Assembly: GCA_017624955.1 (NCBI GenBank)
Contig: JAGAMA010000039.1
Coordinates: 1 to 64,000 of the forward strand
Origin: Alistipes sp.
GTDB lineage: Bacteria; Bacteroidota; Bacteroidia; Bacteroidales; Rikenellaceae
Length of the DNA stretch: 64,000 nt
Reading direction: 5' to 3'
Shown: positions 1 through 8,249 of the stretch, piece by piece
Layout: every line of letters starts with the position of its first letter
Position numbering within the stretch: the first letter of the stretch is position 1
Notes under the pieces: generated by a model
Databases searched by the model: none
Seen by the model: the letters and a program-made list of their open reading frames with translations, nothing else
What the model was told of the DNA's origin: nothing
Made by a program: the position numbers and the translations under genes

Positions 1-141
1 AACACGCACATCAGCCAAGCAATGAAACCCTATCGAGCTTTGGCCGCCAAACTCTCCGATAATTTATCACCAAGTCTTAAACAGACGCTTCGGAATCTGC
101 TCTTGGAGATAGTCTTGCTGCTTGGCTTTGTATCAATCTAA
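1..141 (+). CDS. C-terminal fragment of an unidentified protein
   Basis: Frame 1 is open from the window edge to a TAA at 139-141 and encodes 46 residues ending in a hydrophobic run (EIVLLLGFVSI). The start lies outside the window. I do not recognise the family. Base composition is AT-rich like the next gene and unlike the surface-protein operon further right. It could be a chance open frame, because only 46 codons are visible. The stretch from 142 to 308 holds no other open frame I can support, only the candidate promoter below. Confidence 0.25.
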   Translation, partial: NTHISQAMKPYRALAAKLSDNLSPSLKQTLRNLLLEIVLLLGFVSI

Positions 142-221
142 AGATGTATCAACATAATCAAGGCTTGATGGCAAAACACCTCACCGATTCGTATCGAAAT
201 AACTTAAAAGATTATTTTCTA

Positions 222-251
222 TTGATTTTTGAAAAAAGCAACCTATGTTTT
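222..251 (+). promoter_or_regulatory. Bacteroidetes-type promoter
   Basis: TTG at 222-224, a 19-bp spacer and TATGTTTT at 244-251 match the Bacteroidetes -33/-7 pattern (TTG, TAnnTTTG) with one mismatch. It lies about 60 bp upstream of the broken gene at 309 and points at it. Confidence 0.4.
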
Positions 252-308
252 TAGAAAAGCCCAACAAACGGCGTAAGAATAATGTAGACAAAAAAAATAA
301 AAACGATT

Positions 309-775
309 ATGAAATCTATTCAAAAAAAGGAAGAAAACCAGCAAGCAACTAAACCAACTTTCACAGACTATGTTGTGAAGTTTACCATGAACTATGCACC
401 AGCAATGGATGGGCGACGGTCGATGAGATTCTCGCTTACAGTTCTTGGGGCAAAATGGTATATGATAAGATTCGCCGGTTCCAGTTCGAATCGCGCGGAC
501 CGTTGTTGGAGATCGAGGTGGGGCTCAAGACGGATTACCCATACACACCGGCATCTTTACGGCGAATGCGCCTCAACGATTACTACCATGGATTTTGCGA
601 CCTCAATTTTCCTGAGTATCATGTTTGCACCATCTACGAATTCATGTATGATCTTCCGGAGTATTATGGCTATCAGGGTACATTGTCTCTCATCTCACCT
701 GTAAATACGGAGATAAGTCTGTTACCATCGCATCGAGCGAATTTGAATGTTTTGAGGCTCTTTGGTGGGCGATAG
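309..775 (+). pseudogene. Frameshifted hypothetical gene
   Basis: Two overlapping frames join into one protein. The first begins with ATG at 309 (MKSIQKKEENQQATKP) and runs as sensible protein to about NYAPAMDG. The second frame then continues as ATVDEILAYSSWGKMVYDKI and ends at 775. The switch falls at GATGGGCGACGG (about 408-418). Adding one G to the GGG run would restore a single frame of about 155 codons. The joined product has many aromatic residues (DYYHGFCDLNFPEYH and others), no signal peptide and no family I recognise. This is either a real one-base deletion or a sequencing or assembly error in a G run. If real, the product is truncated into nonsense after about 35 residues. Confidence 0.5.
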
Positions 776-804
776 CCGAACTGTTCGATGAGTAGCAAAG
801 AGAG

Positions 805-838
805 AAAAACCACCCACGAGTTTTGAGGCTCGTGGGTG
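805..838 (-). terminator. Rho-independent terminator
   Basis: A perfect 10-bp stem, CACCCACGAG (811-820) with CTCGTGGGTG (829-838), followed on the minus strand by GTTTTTC. It lies 10 bp past the stop of the minus-strand gene ending at 849 and between two convergent units. Confidence 0.7.
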
Positions 839-848
839 TCGTTATATA

Positions 849-1343
849 TTAGCAATACAATGTCAAAACGAGACTAATGATGCTTAAAATCAGTGCCGGT
901 AGCCCAAGCTGAAACGATATGCGCGTGGCATGAAATGGATGTTCCCAATAAAACACGATTGAGTCCCACAGCGTACCTTTGCACACCTCCACTTCGTTCC
1001 CAACTACATCGGCATTGTTCTCTTCGCAGAGCAATCGCACCGAATTGGGCGACAGTACAACATCCGTATTACCAACCCCCTTAATCCCCATACATTTGTA
1101 ACGGCGACGGATCGTCTCGTTATTCTTCGGATTGGTAATGCGCACAATCGATATTAGTTTTTGTGCTTTAGTGGTTTTGCTTCGCGGTTTACCGAAAATT
1201 TGTCCGTAGGTCTTACTGCTAAAGATTGCCAGGTCGTCCATCGGCTCTAAATGATCATCTGCTTGGGATATAAAGACATTAGTGCTCCCCATACATTGGA
1301 ATTGAGGACGTTGATTTAATGCAATTACGCGAAATTTCATCAT
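849..1343 (-). CDS. Hypothetical protein with C-terminal membrane anchor
   Basis: About 164 residues from ATG at 1343; a second ATG follows directly at 1340. I do not use the longer frame from 1379 because its first codons lie in the terminator hairpin of the upstream gene. The N-terminal two thirds are soluble and basic (SKTTKAQKLISIVRITNP). The last 25 residues form one hydrophobic segment (GLPALILSIISLVLTLYC), so the protein is probably tail-anchored in the inner membrane with its body in the cytoplasm. It has its own terminator on each side, so it is a single-gene unit. No family is recognised. That it is a real gene rests on the flanking terminators and intact length. Confidence 0.55.
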   Translation of the reverse strand: MMKFRVIALNQRPQFQCMGSTNVFISQADDHLEPMDDLAIFSSKTYGQIFGKPRSKTTKAQKLISIVRITNPKNNETIRRRYKCMGIKGVGNTDVVLSPNSVRLLCEENNADVVGNEVEVCKGTLWDSIVFYWEHPFHATRISFQLGLPALILSIISLVLTLYC

Positions 1344-1346
1344 CTT

Positions 1347-1384
1347 CAAAAAAATTGGAGGGTGAAGCCGAAGCGACACCCTCC
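1347..1384 (-). terminator. Rho-independent terminator of the fimbrillin operon
   Basis: Perfect 8-bp stem GGAGGGTG (1357-1364) and CACCCTCC (1377-1384), followed on the minus strand by AATTTTTTT. It sits 15 bp past the stop of the fimbrillin-type gene at 1399 and ends that operon. Confidence 0.8.
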
Positions 1385-1398
1385 GTAGTTAAATATGT

Positions 1399-3324
1399 TT
1401 ATTCTTTTACGCAACGAACAGAGAAACCGTTGCAACGGAAATCATATCCGTTTTCATTTCGATAGGCATAAGAGGGCAATGTATATAGACGCGCAGTTGA
1501 TGTCCAATGTTGTCTAGAGCTTCCAACGTGTGACATAACACTACCACCATCCTCGTAGTGTCTGATACCGCAAACTGGATACCATGCCAATGTACCATCT
1601 GCAAGTTTATAGAATGTTCCATGATTAATGCCATCACCTATCATTTCTGCAGCAGCTTTAGTCCAGAAATCATTTTCACCACCATCCGGCACACGATACC
1701 CTGCAGGACAAGGATCATACGGGGTCTTCTCAGACTGCCAACGCTTTGAATAATCCCATTGACCAACATCGGAACATACCTCCCAACCTTCAATAAATAC
1801 CGTAGGATTTTCTTCAATAAAATTAAAAGGCATTTCCCCGGACTTCGACCAACTACCAGTCGATGCTGCGAACGTATTTCCCGACATTTGGCCACTACCC
1901 AAGAACGGATCCTTTCTTCCCCATTGATACAAGAGGCCGAAAGCGCCCACATCGCCGGGCGTAGCCGAGGTTGCACCGAGGTTACGGTCCATCATGGTGC
2001 CGGCATTATTAGCATAAATATGGTCGTTCCACCCCTCCTCCGAGCACCAAATATGCCAAGACCAGAGGATGACATCCTTCGAGTTGCGCACCGCAATTGA
2101 GGCGTTACCATTTGCGAAAGTTTCGGGTGTCGAGAAATAGACATAGCCATTCTTATAGCCCACCTCGGCAATCAAATCGCCCACATCAGGCATTACATCC
2201 GTACCAAAGGTTTCCCAAAGCACCTCCGTCTTCTTGACATTGCCAACGCTAAAATCCGAGTTACCCTGCACAGCCTTAAACTTATACTTGCCGGCAGCCT
2301 TTACCAGGTAACAATTGGCCGTACCCTCAGCCGAGAGGTCGGTGTAGGTCGAGAGGTCGATGCCATCGTCCTCGCCACCTTCCGAGCCACCGCCGTCGCC
2401 CTCCGAGCCACCGATGTTGTTCCAATCCTCAATTTCGCAACCAATCTCCACCTTGATCGAGGTGGTCGAGGCGTTGAGGATAGCGGTGTAGGTGTACGAT
2501 ACGCCCGGCTTGAAGTTGAACATATCCTCCAAAAGGTACGACACACTCTTTGAGTTAATCTCCAACAGCGGTACCGAAGTTTCGAGCATCTGCGGCACGA
2601 CAATCGCCTCATAGACGACGGCCTCGCCCTCGGCGAAGGTGTGGATGCCACGATTACGCATCAAAATCGAATGAGCACCACCATAGGGATCTTTCACCAC
2701 CGAGCCATTTGCCAACGAGAAGCGGGCATCGGTCACGGTGGAGTGGAGATGCACCGTCGCGTCTTTAGGCAGTGAGCCGATATACTCATCACCTGCCATA
2801 ATCTTCACTACCAGGCGGCTCATGGCGTGCTGCATCTGAAGCGATACGGCGCCATTGCTCTGTGCCACGCCTTCGGCCTTGGCCCACAAGAGGTCCGAAG
2901 CCTCATAAGCGCCCGCTGCCGACTGATCGGTCGCCACCGAGAAGGGTTGATTCGTCACATCCTTCACCTCGGCCATGTAGGGATAGTAGGCATAGACATC
3001 CGACTTGCCTGCACCCCAATAGATGGCGCGTTCGGTGCTCCAAGATGCGCCGTCAAAGGTCATTACCTCGTTGTTGGCACGGTTACCCGAGATTTGGAGC
3101 GGGGCGGGGGTTGCGGCATCGATGTAATCGGTTACATAAAGACCGATTTGATCTCCCTGCTCGAAGTTCTCGTCAACGACACGGCTGAGTGCGTTGGGCG
3201 AAAGGACGCTGAACGACATCGTACCATCACCGGCCATGCCCTTGAAGTCCTCCTGCTGACACGAAGCGAGGCTCAGTGCCAGCGCAGCTGCCATATAAAT
3301 AATATGTTTGGTTTTCATATTCAT
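1399..3324 (-). CDS. Fimbrillin family lipoprotein with FISUMP C-terminal domain
   Basis: 641 residues. The signal peptide ends in a lipobox (ALSLASC, Cys22), so it is an exported lipoprotein. Residues about 30-310 resemble the Bacteroidetes fimbrillin/Mfa2-like fold: they share the pattern seen in the next two genes (RVVDENFEQGDQIGLYVTDY, an AYYPYM motif, LLWAKAEGV, LQMQHAMSRLVVKI). A Gly/Asp/Glu-rich linker (SEGDGGGSEGGEDDG) follows. Residues about 415-641 match the Fibrobacter succinogenes major paralogous domain (WMDRNLGATSATPGD, YQWGRKDPF, PCPAGYRVP, FSVRCVKE). The role is probably as a fimbrial or surface-layer subunit, or a cell-surface binding protein. It is the last gene of the operon, 12 bp after the M64-type gene. 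A second in-frame ATG at 3318 is also possible. Confidence 0.85.
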   Translation of the reverse strand: MNMKTKHIIYMAAALALSLASCQQEDFKGMAGDGTMSFSVLSPNALSRVVDENFEQGDQIGLYVTDYIDAATPAPLQISGNRANNEVMTFDGASWSTERAIYWGAGKSDVYAYYPYMAEVKDVTNQPFSVATDQSAAGAYEASDLLWAKAEGVAQSNGAVSLQMQHAMSRLVVKIMAGDEYIGSLPKDATVHLHSTVTDARFSLANGSVVKDPYGGAHSILMRNRGIHTFAEGEAVVYEAIVVPQMLETSVPLLEINSKSVSYLLEDMFNFKPGVSYTYTAILNASTTSIKVEIGCEIEDWNNIGGSEGDGGGSEGGEDDGIDLSTYTDLSAEGTANCYLVKAAGKYKFKAVQGNSDFSVGNVKKTEVLWETFGTDVMPDVGDLIAEVGYKNGYVYFSTPETFANGNASIAVRNSKDVILWSWHIWCSEEGWNDHIYANNAGTMMDRNLGATSATPGDVGAFGLLYQWGRKDPFLGSGQMSGNTFAASTGSWSKSGEMPFNFIEENPTVFIEGWEVCSDVGQWDYSKRWQSEKTPYDPCPAGYRVPDGGENDFWTKAAAEMIGDGINHGTFYKLADGTLAWYPVCGIRHYEDGGSVMSHVGSSRQHWTSTARLYTLPSYAYRNENGYDFRCNGFSVRCVKE

Positions 3325-3336
3325 AGCTCTTCCTGC

Positions 3337-6300
3337 TTAAAATTTCTTCTTATCAAACTGCGGTTTCTCGCCCATCAACTTCGGCTCACGCTGGTTGAAC
3401 TGCGAGGTGCTGCTGAAGCTTACACCCTCCCATGCGCGTGTCGAGGTCGAGGGCAACGACTCAACATCCTTCGCCTTGAAGGCCTCGTAGGAGTACTCTT
3501 CGCCGGCGTAGTCCATGATGCGCTTCACCATCGACTCACGCGAAATGGCGTTGTAGTAGGCGATGTTGTTGTTCATACACGAGGTGGCCTCCGAACGGAA
3601 CACTCCGCGCGAGTGCATATAAGCACCCTCATAGACATCGACCACATTCGAGAACTGCGGATCGTAGATCATGTGCGACCAGGGCACCTCCTGCATACTA
3701 CCCGTCAGCGAAATGTTGGTGTAGAAGCCGTAAGACTTCATGGCGTTGATCGCATCCACATGACCGCAGCAAATACAACCACACGACTGGATAAAGGCGT
3801 TGTGGTAGATGTACTCATCGGCCAACTTACCGAAACCGTGGCCACCCGCCTCGTGGTGTACCAAACCACGGAAATCGTAAGGAGCGGGGTCGGTGCTCAT
3901 CGGCACGAGTGCCACGGCCGAGCCGTCGCCCCACATGTAGCACAGACCGCTATACTCGGCGCTGTTCTCCACGAGGATCACGAGCGTATTGCTTACATCA
4001 TCGTTGATAGGAGCAACGCAAGCACCTGCAAATACCGTCTCGAAGTCAGGCGAGACACCCGCGTTTAGGGTGTACTGCGAACCGAAACGAGCCTCACGAA
4101 TGGTATTGACCGTACCCATACCACTATCTGCCGACATACCGACTACGGCATAGACATTAAAGTAATCCTTGTAGGTCAGATAAGGCTCGATATCGAAGAA
4201 GTAGGTGTAGGCATCCTGCATCGCCTTCAGATACTTACCCTCCGCGATATCCTTAGCATCGAAGCAATCACCCATCAGGACGATATTGACACCCTTGCCC
4301 ACGCCCTTCTCTTGGAGCGTAATCAGGTCGCCATCGCCATACTCGTAGTCGTATTGCTCGACGGTCATCGTCGAACGATACTCTTTGCCATCGAGCAGGA
4401 AAACCACCTCGCCACCACGGCCTGCGTGGGTACTCTCGACAACCGAGCCACTCGAATTGACCGTTCCCGTGGTAAATGTGCCGACATCGCCTGCACCCAT
4501 CTCGTTAACGGTAATGGTTACATCCATCTTACCTTCACCACTCAACGGGGTAATAGTCACCCACTCGGGCTTCGACTCTACCGACCAGGCTGTACTGGCG
4601 GGGGCACGCAGCGTAAAGGTCTTCGAGTGCTCGTTGTTGAGCGTGCGGAGCAGGGGGCGTGAGATGGAGAAGTCGCGATGAGCAGCAAAACGCTCAAACT
4701 CGCTCCAACCCGTTGCGAAGCGGTACTGTTGCACCGACTCCTCAGGCACCTCAACTACGAAATTATCCTTCGCCACACCGCTAAAGCTTGACGAACTGAT
4801 CGTCGGCGGATTTTTCGCCTTGCTCACAATCGACGAGATATAGTAGCAGTTTGCAAATGCCTGCGATCCGACAACCTCTACATCTTTGTGGAGAACGACA
4901 CCCTCGATATTGCTACAACCATAGAACAAGTCCGACGGAATAGCCACGATATTCTCCGGAATCTCAACAACGCCGCTCAATCGCCAGCAACTGTGAAATG
5001 CCGATGAGCCCAACGAGAGAAGTTCCTTCGGAAGAACAAGTGTTCCGTTAAACTCCGTATTAGCAAATGCTAACTCTCCAATCGTAGTAACTGTTGATGG
5101 GATATTCAATTCGCCCTTGAACTTTGTGAATCGAAATGCCGTGCTCTGAATCTCTGTCAAACCCATCGGAAGGGTAAGATTTCCGGTAAATCCACAATTA
5201 TAGAATGCATTCGAGCCAATAATACGAACTCCGCTCGGAATAGTCAATGAGCCTGTCAAGTTACTGCACTGGTAAAAGGCTTGTGTTCCAATATATTCTA
5301 ATTTCTCTGGCAACGCAAGATTACCCATAATGCCAGACCGGAAGAATCCACTACCTTCAATTCTCTTTAAAGAGTGAGGCAGCGAAATCTCGCACATCAA
5401 CGACTCGCAAACACTAAATGCGTCGTTTCCTATCTCCTCCAAAGTTGAGGGGAACTGAACATTGGTAATCTTTGTACCACCAAAACCTGAGACATATTTC
5501 AAACCCTCAGGCAATTGAACTGTACCTGTAAGCGAAGTATTAGAGAATGTTTCACGCTCAATACGCTCCAACTTTTCCGGAAGAATACACTTGACAAGGG
5601 TCTTTTTGTTCTTAAATGCACCATTTGGAATCTGATATACACCATCAATCAAACTTTCAACCTCGCGCAGATTCAGACGCATCAGCGAAGTCATCTTATC
5701 GCGCATAAAGGTATAGTCATCAGTATTGATCTTACCCGTCAGCTTTAGGTTCTTGATGGTGGTCGGATCCATCTCCAAGCGATCCACGATCGTCTTCTCC
5801 AAGCGACCAGCCTCGGGGTTGTGTACCACCACATACTCACGCGCATCGTCCTCGTGCGACACATTGTCCGCCTCCCACGGCGTGATATTCACACCCAGCA
5901 CTTCGAGCTCGTACTCGCCCGTCTCGGCCACCTTCTTCACGCTCAAATCGAAGGTCGTAATCTTGCCGGCGATGTACTCCGTATCCTCCGTGCGGACATA
6001 TTGGCGCGGACGACCATCGATCGTAATCACCAACACCTGCTCACCGGCAGCAACCGTCTGCGGCACGACAATAGCACGGAAATCGCCGTTATCGTTGGCA
6101 GGGATGATGCCGTCGAGGGGTTTCTCACCCACAGGAGTCACCTCCCCCGTAGCAAGATTGATCGAGGCTTTGCGGATAGTATTGGTAACCAAGACCTCCT
6201 TCTTCACAGCAGCAAACTCAGCCTCGTCGGCCCAACCCTCGCCCTGCACAAAGCGTACACGCGCTGAGGACATCTTGTGCTGGAACTTCAGCGCAATCTT

Positions 6301-6801
6301 CGAGGCCGTAGGGGTGATAGCCTCAGTCTTGGCCCACAAGAAATCCGAAGCCTCGTATGCAGCCATCTGACCATGCTCGGCAGGGATCGTCTGATCCTTG
6401 GCTACCTCGTAGGTGTAGTCCTCAATCGAGGTGGGCTCGGCATAGGGATAGTAGCCGTAGAAATCGACCTTCGTGTCGTTATCCTTATAATAGATATCGT
6501 ACTCCGAACTCCATGAGCCATCCTCATTGTAGGTGAATTTCACATTGTCGGCCTGATTATCCTCCACGGCAAGCGTGCCCGGAGTATCGCCATCATAGTT
6601 TACGAGATAGAGGCCTATCTCGTCACCGGCACAAAAGCCGTTGTCATCGACACGGGTCAGATCCTGCTGATCAATAGCACCGGAAATCTGAACCTTGTGC
6701 GATGCTTCCATCTCCGGATCAGGGAATAACCCCGAATCGGTCGAGCAGCACGGCAAAGTAAGCAGCGCTGCCATCGCAAAGAAACTGCAAAGTTTTTTCA
6801 T
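3337..6801 (-). CDS. Fimbrillin / leucine-rich repeat / BACON / M64-type metallopeptidase lipoprotein
   Basis: 1154 residues with a lipobox at Cys18/19 (LTLPCC). Domains in order: fimbrillin-like region about 30-310 (DDNGFCAGDEIGLYLVNYDG, FYGYYPYAEP, LKFQHKMSSARVRF); BspA-type LRR_5 repeats about 340-690 (LPEKLERIERETF, IGSNAFYNCGFTGNLTLP and similar); a BACON-like Ig module about 715-815 (STAWSVESKPEWVTITPLSG); and an M64 (IgA peptidase-like) domain about 830-1120. The zinc site reads HHEAGGHGFGKLADEY, residues 982-997, which has three residues rather than two between the first His-Glu and the next His. It likely acts at the cell surface on proteins. The LRR part looks more AT-rich than its neighbours. 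It lies 26 bp after the fimbrillin gene and 12 bp before the next, in one operon. Confidence 0.85.
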   Translation of the reverse strand: MKKLCSFFAMAALLTLPCCSTDSGLFPDPEMEASHKVQISGAIDQQDLTRVDDNGFCAGDEIGLYLVNYDGDTPGTLAVEDNQADNVKFTYNEDGSWSSEYDIYYKDNDTKVDFYGYYPYAEPTSIEDYTYEVAKDQTIPAEHGQMAAYEASDFLWAKTEAITPTASKIALKFQHKMSSARVRFVQGEGWADEAEFAAVKKEVLVTNTIRKASINLATGEVTPVGEKPLDGIIPANDNGDFRAIVVPQTVAAGEQVLVITIDGRPRQYVRTEDTEYIAGKITTFDLSVKKVAETGEYELEVLGVNITPWEADNVSHEDDAREYVVVHNPEAGRLEKTIVDRLEMDPTTIKNLKLTGKINTDDYTFMRDKMTSLMRLNLREVESLIDGVYQIPNGAFKNKKTLVKCILPEKLERIERETFSNTSLTGTVQLPEGLKYVSGFGGTKITNVQFPSTLEEIGNDAFSVCESLMCEISLPHSLKRIEGSGFFRSGIMGNLALPEKLEYIGTQAFYQCSNLTGSLTIPSGVRIIGSNAFYNCGFTGNLTLPMGLTEIQSTAFRFTKFKGELNIPSTVTTIGELAFANTEFNGTLVLPKELLSLGSSAFHSCWRLSGVVEIPENIVAIPSDLFYGCSNIEGVVLHKDVEVVGSQAFANCYYISSIVSKAKNPPTISSSSFSGVAKDNFVVEVPEESVQQYRFATGWSEFERFAAHRDFSISRPLLRTLNNEHSKTFTLRAPASTAWSVESKPEWVTITPLSGEGKMDVTITVNEMGAGDVGTFTTGTVNSSGSVVESTHAGRGGEVVFLLDGKEYRSTMTVEQYDYEYGDGDLITLQEKGVGKGVNIVLMGDCFDAKDIAEGKYLKAMQDAYTYFFDIEPYLTYKDYFNVYAVVGMSADSGMGTVNTIREARFGSQYTLNAGVSPDFETVFAGACVAPINDDVSNTLVILVENSAEYSGLCYMWGDGSAVALVPMSTDPAPYDFRGLVHHEAGGHGFGKLADEYIYHNAFIQSCGCICCGHVDAINAMKSYGFYTNISLTGSMQEVPWSHMIYDPQFSNVVDVYEGAYMHSRGVFRSEATSCMNNNIAYYNAISRESMVKRIMDYAGEEYSYEAFKAKDVESLPSTSTRAWEGVSFSSTSQFNQREPKLMGEKPQFDKKKF

Positions 6802-6827
6802 TATTTAGGTGTTTTATCGGTTGTTCA

Positions 6828-7736
6828 TTAAATTTCACCTTCGACATTCTCGCCGTTTCCCCAACCATCGACACCCATATTGGTATCGGACGAGGCGATG
6901 GTAAGTTCGCGGGTCATACTCTTGTACTTGTTGCGCGAGAAGGTCAGTGCACTCTCCACGGCAAAGCTCTGCGAACCGCCATAGTAGCCGTTTACGGTCA
7001 CCGTGAAGCCCGTGGCCATCGTCACGGGGGGCACCACAATCCAAAAGACGGTAGCCTCCTCCTGCGTCTTGCCAAGCGCAATACCGCCGTCGCCACAATC
7101 GAGCGTCACCGTAGCGGTCGTCTCGGTCATCACACAGGTCGGATTACCACCATAGGTGGGCGTAATGGTCGATTTGCCCGCAATGGCCTCTCCGCTGTTG
7201 GTCGTGAGGGTAATCGAGCCGACCGTCTGATCCGTGCCATAGAGACATACGCGCAGGAAAGCCGCCACGTTGCGGAAAATCAGGTCGAAATCGTCCAGAT
7301 CCGCCGTAATGGCTACCATCGGATTCGCCCCCAAGCCCACCGAGCCCTCGGCATAGTGCTGCGTGGTGGGGAAGGTGTAGGTCAGATAACCATCCTCGTG
7401 GAGTTTGTTGGTTGAGGCGTAGGGATAGATGGCGTAGTAGCGATCAACCTCGTTGCCCGTGCCGAAGCCCTGGCTTACATACTCGAAGTCGCCCGCATTG
7501 TCGCCCGTCTCGCCCATAAACATATATTTCTTGTTGCGGGTAATGCCCTCGAAGAGGGTAATCAAATCGCCCGCCGTCCAACGCAGACGAATATTTTCGT
7601 CGAGATAGGTGCGGCTCTCCTCCTCGGCAATCACACCGCGAAAGGTGGTTGCTTTCGGAGTTGACGGCAGGGCATCATCCATCTTGTTACACCCTGCAGC
7701 GAGCAGCAGCGCAATAACGGCTAAAATCTGTTTCAT
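6828..7736 (-). CDS. Fimbrillin family lipoprotein
   Basis: 302 residues from ATG at 7736, chosen because it opens a clean lipoprotein signal (ALLLAAGC, Cys16). The longer frame to 7847 overlaps the micro-ORF and is not signal-like. It contains the fimbrillin-type motifs EEESRTYLDENIRLRWTAGD, a YAIYPYASTN block and late beta-strand repeats (SITLTTNSGEAIAGKSTI). Fimbrillins are exported through the outer membrane as lipoproteins and assembled into Mfa/Fim-type fimbriae after protease processing. No anchor, tip or Mfa2-type assembly gene can be named here with certainty. First full-length gene of the operon, 14 bp after the micro-ORF stop. Confidence 0.75.
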   Translation of the reverse strand: MKQILAVIALLLAAGCNKMDDALPSTPKATTFRGVIAEEESRTYLDENIRLRWTAGDLITLFEGITRNKKYMFMGETGDNAGDFEYVSQGFGTGNEVDRYYAIYPYASTNKLHEDGYLTYTFPTTQHYAEGSVGLGANPMVAITADLDDFDLIFRNVAAFLRVCLYGTDQTVGSITLTTNSGEAIAGKSTITPTYGGNPTCVMTETTATVTLDCGDGGIALGKTQEEATVFWIVVPPVTMATGFTVTVNGYYGGSQSFAVESALTFSRNKYKSMTRELTIASSDTNMGVDGWGNGENVEGEI

Positions 7737-7749
7737 GGCAGATGTGTGA

Positions 7750-7863
7750 TTAAAGATCCTGATCCTCGTCCGGCTCGGGGCTTTCAAGCGATCCTGCAAA
7801 ACCCTGCTCAACAGCAATCTCAATCTCCTCGATCTGAGGCTCAACATAGATAAATTTGTCCAT
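7750..7863 (-). CDS. 37-residue acidic micro-ORF at the head of the fimbrillin operon
   Basis: ATG at 7863 to TAA at 7750-7752 encodes 37 residues: it starts MDKFIYVEPQIEEIEIAVEQ and ends ESPEPDEDQDL. It is strongly acidic with no signal peptide. It lies 13 bp upstream of the fimbrillin start, in the same direction, and directly after a leader hairpin whose stem reaches to within 2 bases of the ATG. Short ORFs of this kind, with a hydrophobic/acidic alternation and a Gly-Ser-rich middle, are common as first cistrons of Bacteroidales surface-protein operons (established pattern, function unknown). It could act as a leader peptide. Confidence 0.6.
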   Translation of the reverse strand: MDKFIYVEPQIEEIEIAVEQGFAGSLESPEPDEDQDL

Positions 7864-7864
7864 A

Positions 7865-7929
7865 GTAGTAAGAATTTTATTTGTTAAACTTTTTGTTCGC
7901 ACAATTCTTACTACCCGCACCTCGGTAGT
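7865..7929 (-). promoter_or_regulatory. Competing leader hairpins before the fimbrillin operon
   Basis: A perfect 12-bp inverted repeat, GTAGTAAGAATT at 7865-7876 and AATTCTTACTAC at 7903-7914, with a 26-nt loop, ends 2 bases before the micro-ORF ATG. The right arm can alternatively pair with GGTAGT at 7924-7929 (ACTACC at 7910-7915), giving a second, mutually exclusive hairpin. In the minus-strand transcript the first hairpin would cover the translation start region. This is consistent with a translational switch, or with small inverted recombination sites; the sequence alone does not decide. Confidence 0.45.
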
Positions 7930-7974
7930 GGTATGTTCTTTGGTTGTAGAAACAGAAAGCGTGGTGCTGAAAAC

Positions 7975-8119
7975 TTATTTTTGTTAGACAGGTCGTAGGA
8001 TACCTTGCAGCATAAATAAGCAACAGCCCCACGCCATACCCTTGCAGGTATGACGCGGGAAGATGTCCGCTTATCCCCTCTGCTTGAGCGAATTTCCTAC
8101 GTTCGTCTAACAGGAATAA
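7975..8119. ncRNA. Long rod-like palindrome, candidate structured RNA
   Basis: About 145 bp fold into nested stems: TTATT..TGTTAGAC (from 7976) with GTCTAACA..AATAA (to 8119); CGTAGGA with TCCTACG; ATAAGC (8015-8020) with GCTTAT (8069-8074); and a terminal hairpin CATACC/GGTATG (about 8035-8052) with loop CTTGCA. Bulged internal loops separate the stems, an architecture like 6S RNA or a long leader. On the minus strand a TAnnTTTG box (TATGTTTG, complement of 8164-8171) could start a transcript through it into the fimbrillin operon, but no -33 TTG is seen. No ORF fits. The rest of 7864-8250 holds only the leader hairpins listed separately. Confidence 0.4.
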
Positions 8120-8249
8120 ACTTACACTTTCCGCGTAAAATCAGTATGTTGCTACAAAATTAACAAACATATTCGGAAAATGTATTGTGCGCTCCATCTT
8201 TTTTTTGCTGTTGCGAAGCAACAATGCCTATTGCGCCCCGCGCAGACAA

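Noticed and set aside
2827..4068. 413-codon plus-strand frame across the junction of two surface-protein genes
   Set aside because: It crosses two genes and their intergenic gap on the opposite strand and has no signal or domain.
7865..7914. Classical invertible promoter
   Set aside because: The inverted repeats enclose only 26 bp with no promoter-like element; known invertible promoters in Bacteroidales are much longer. Kept only as a hairpin switch or small recombination site.
7981..8112. Integron attC site (GTTAGAC ... GTCTAAC)
   Set aside because: attC has RYYYAAC first and GTTRRRY last; here the order is reversed on both strands, and no integron integrase or cassette array is present.
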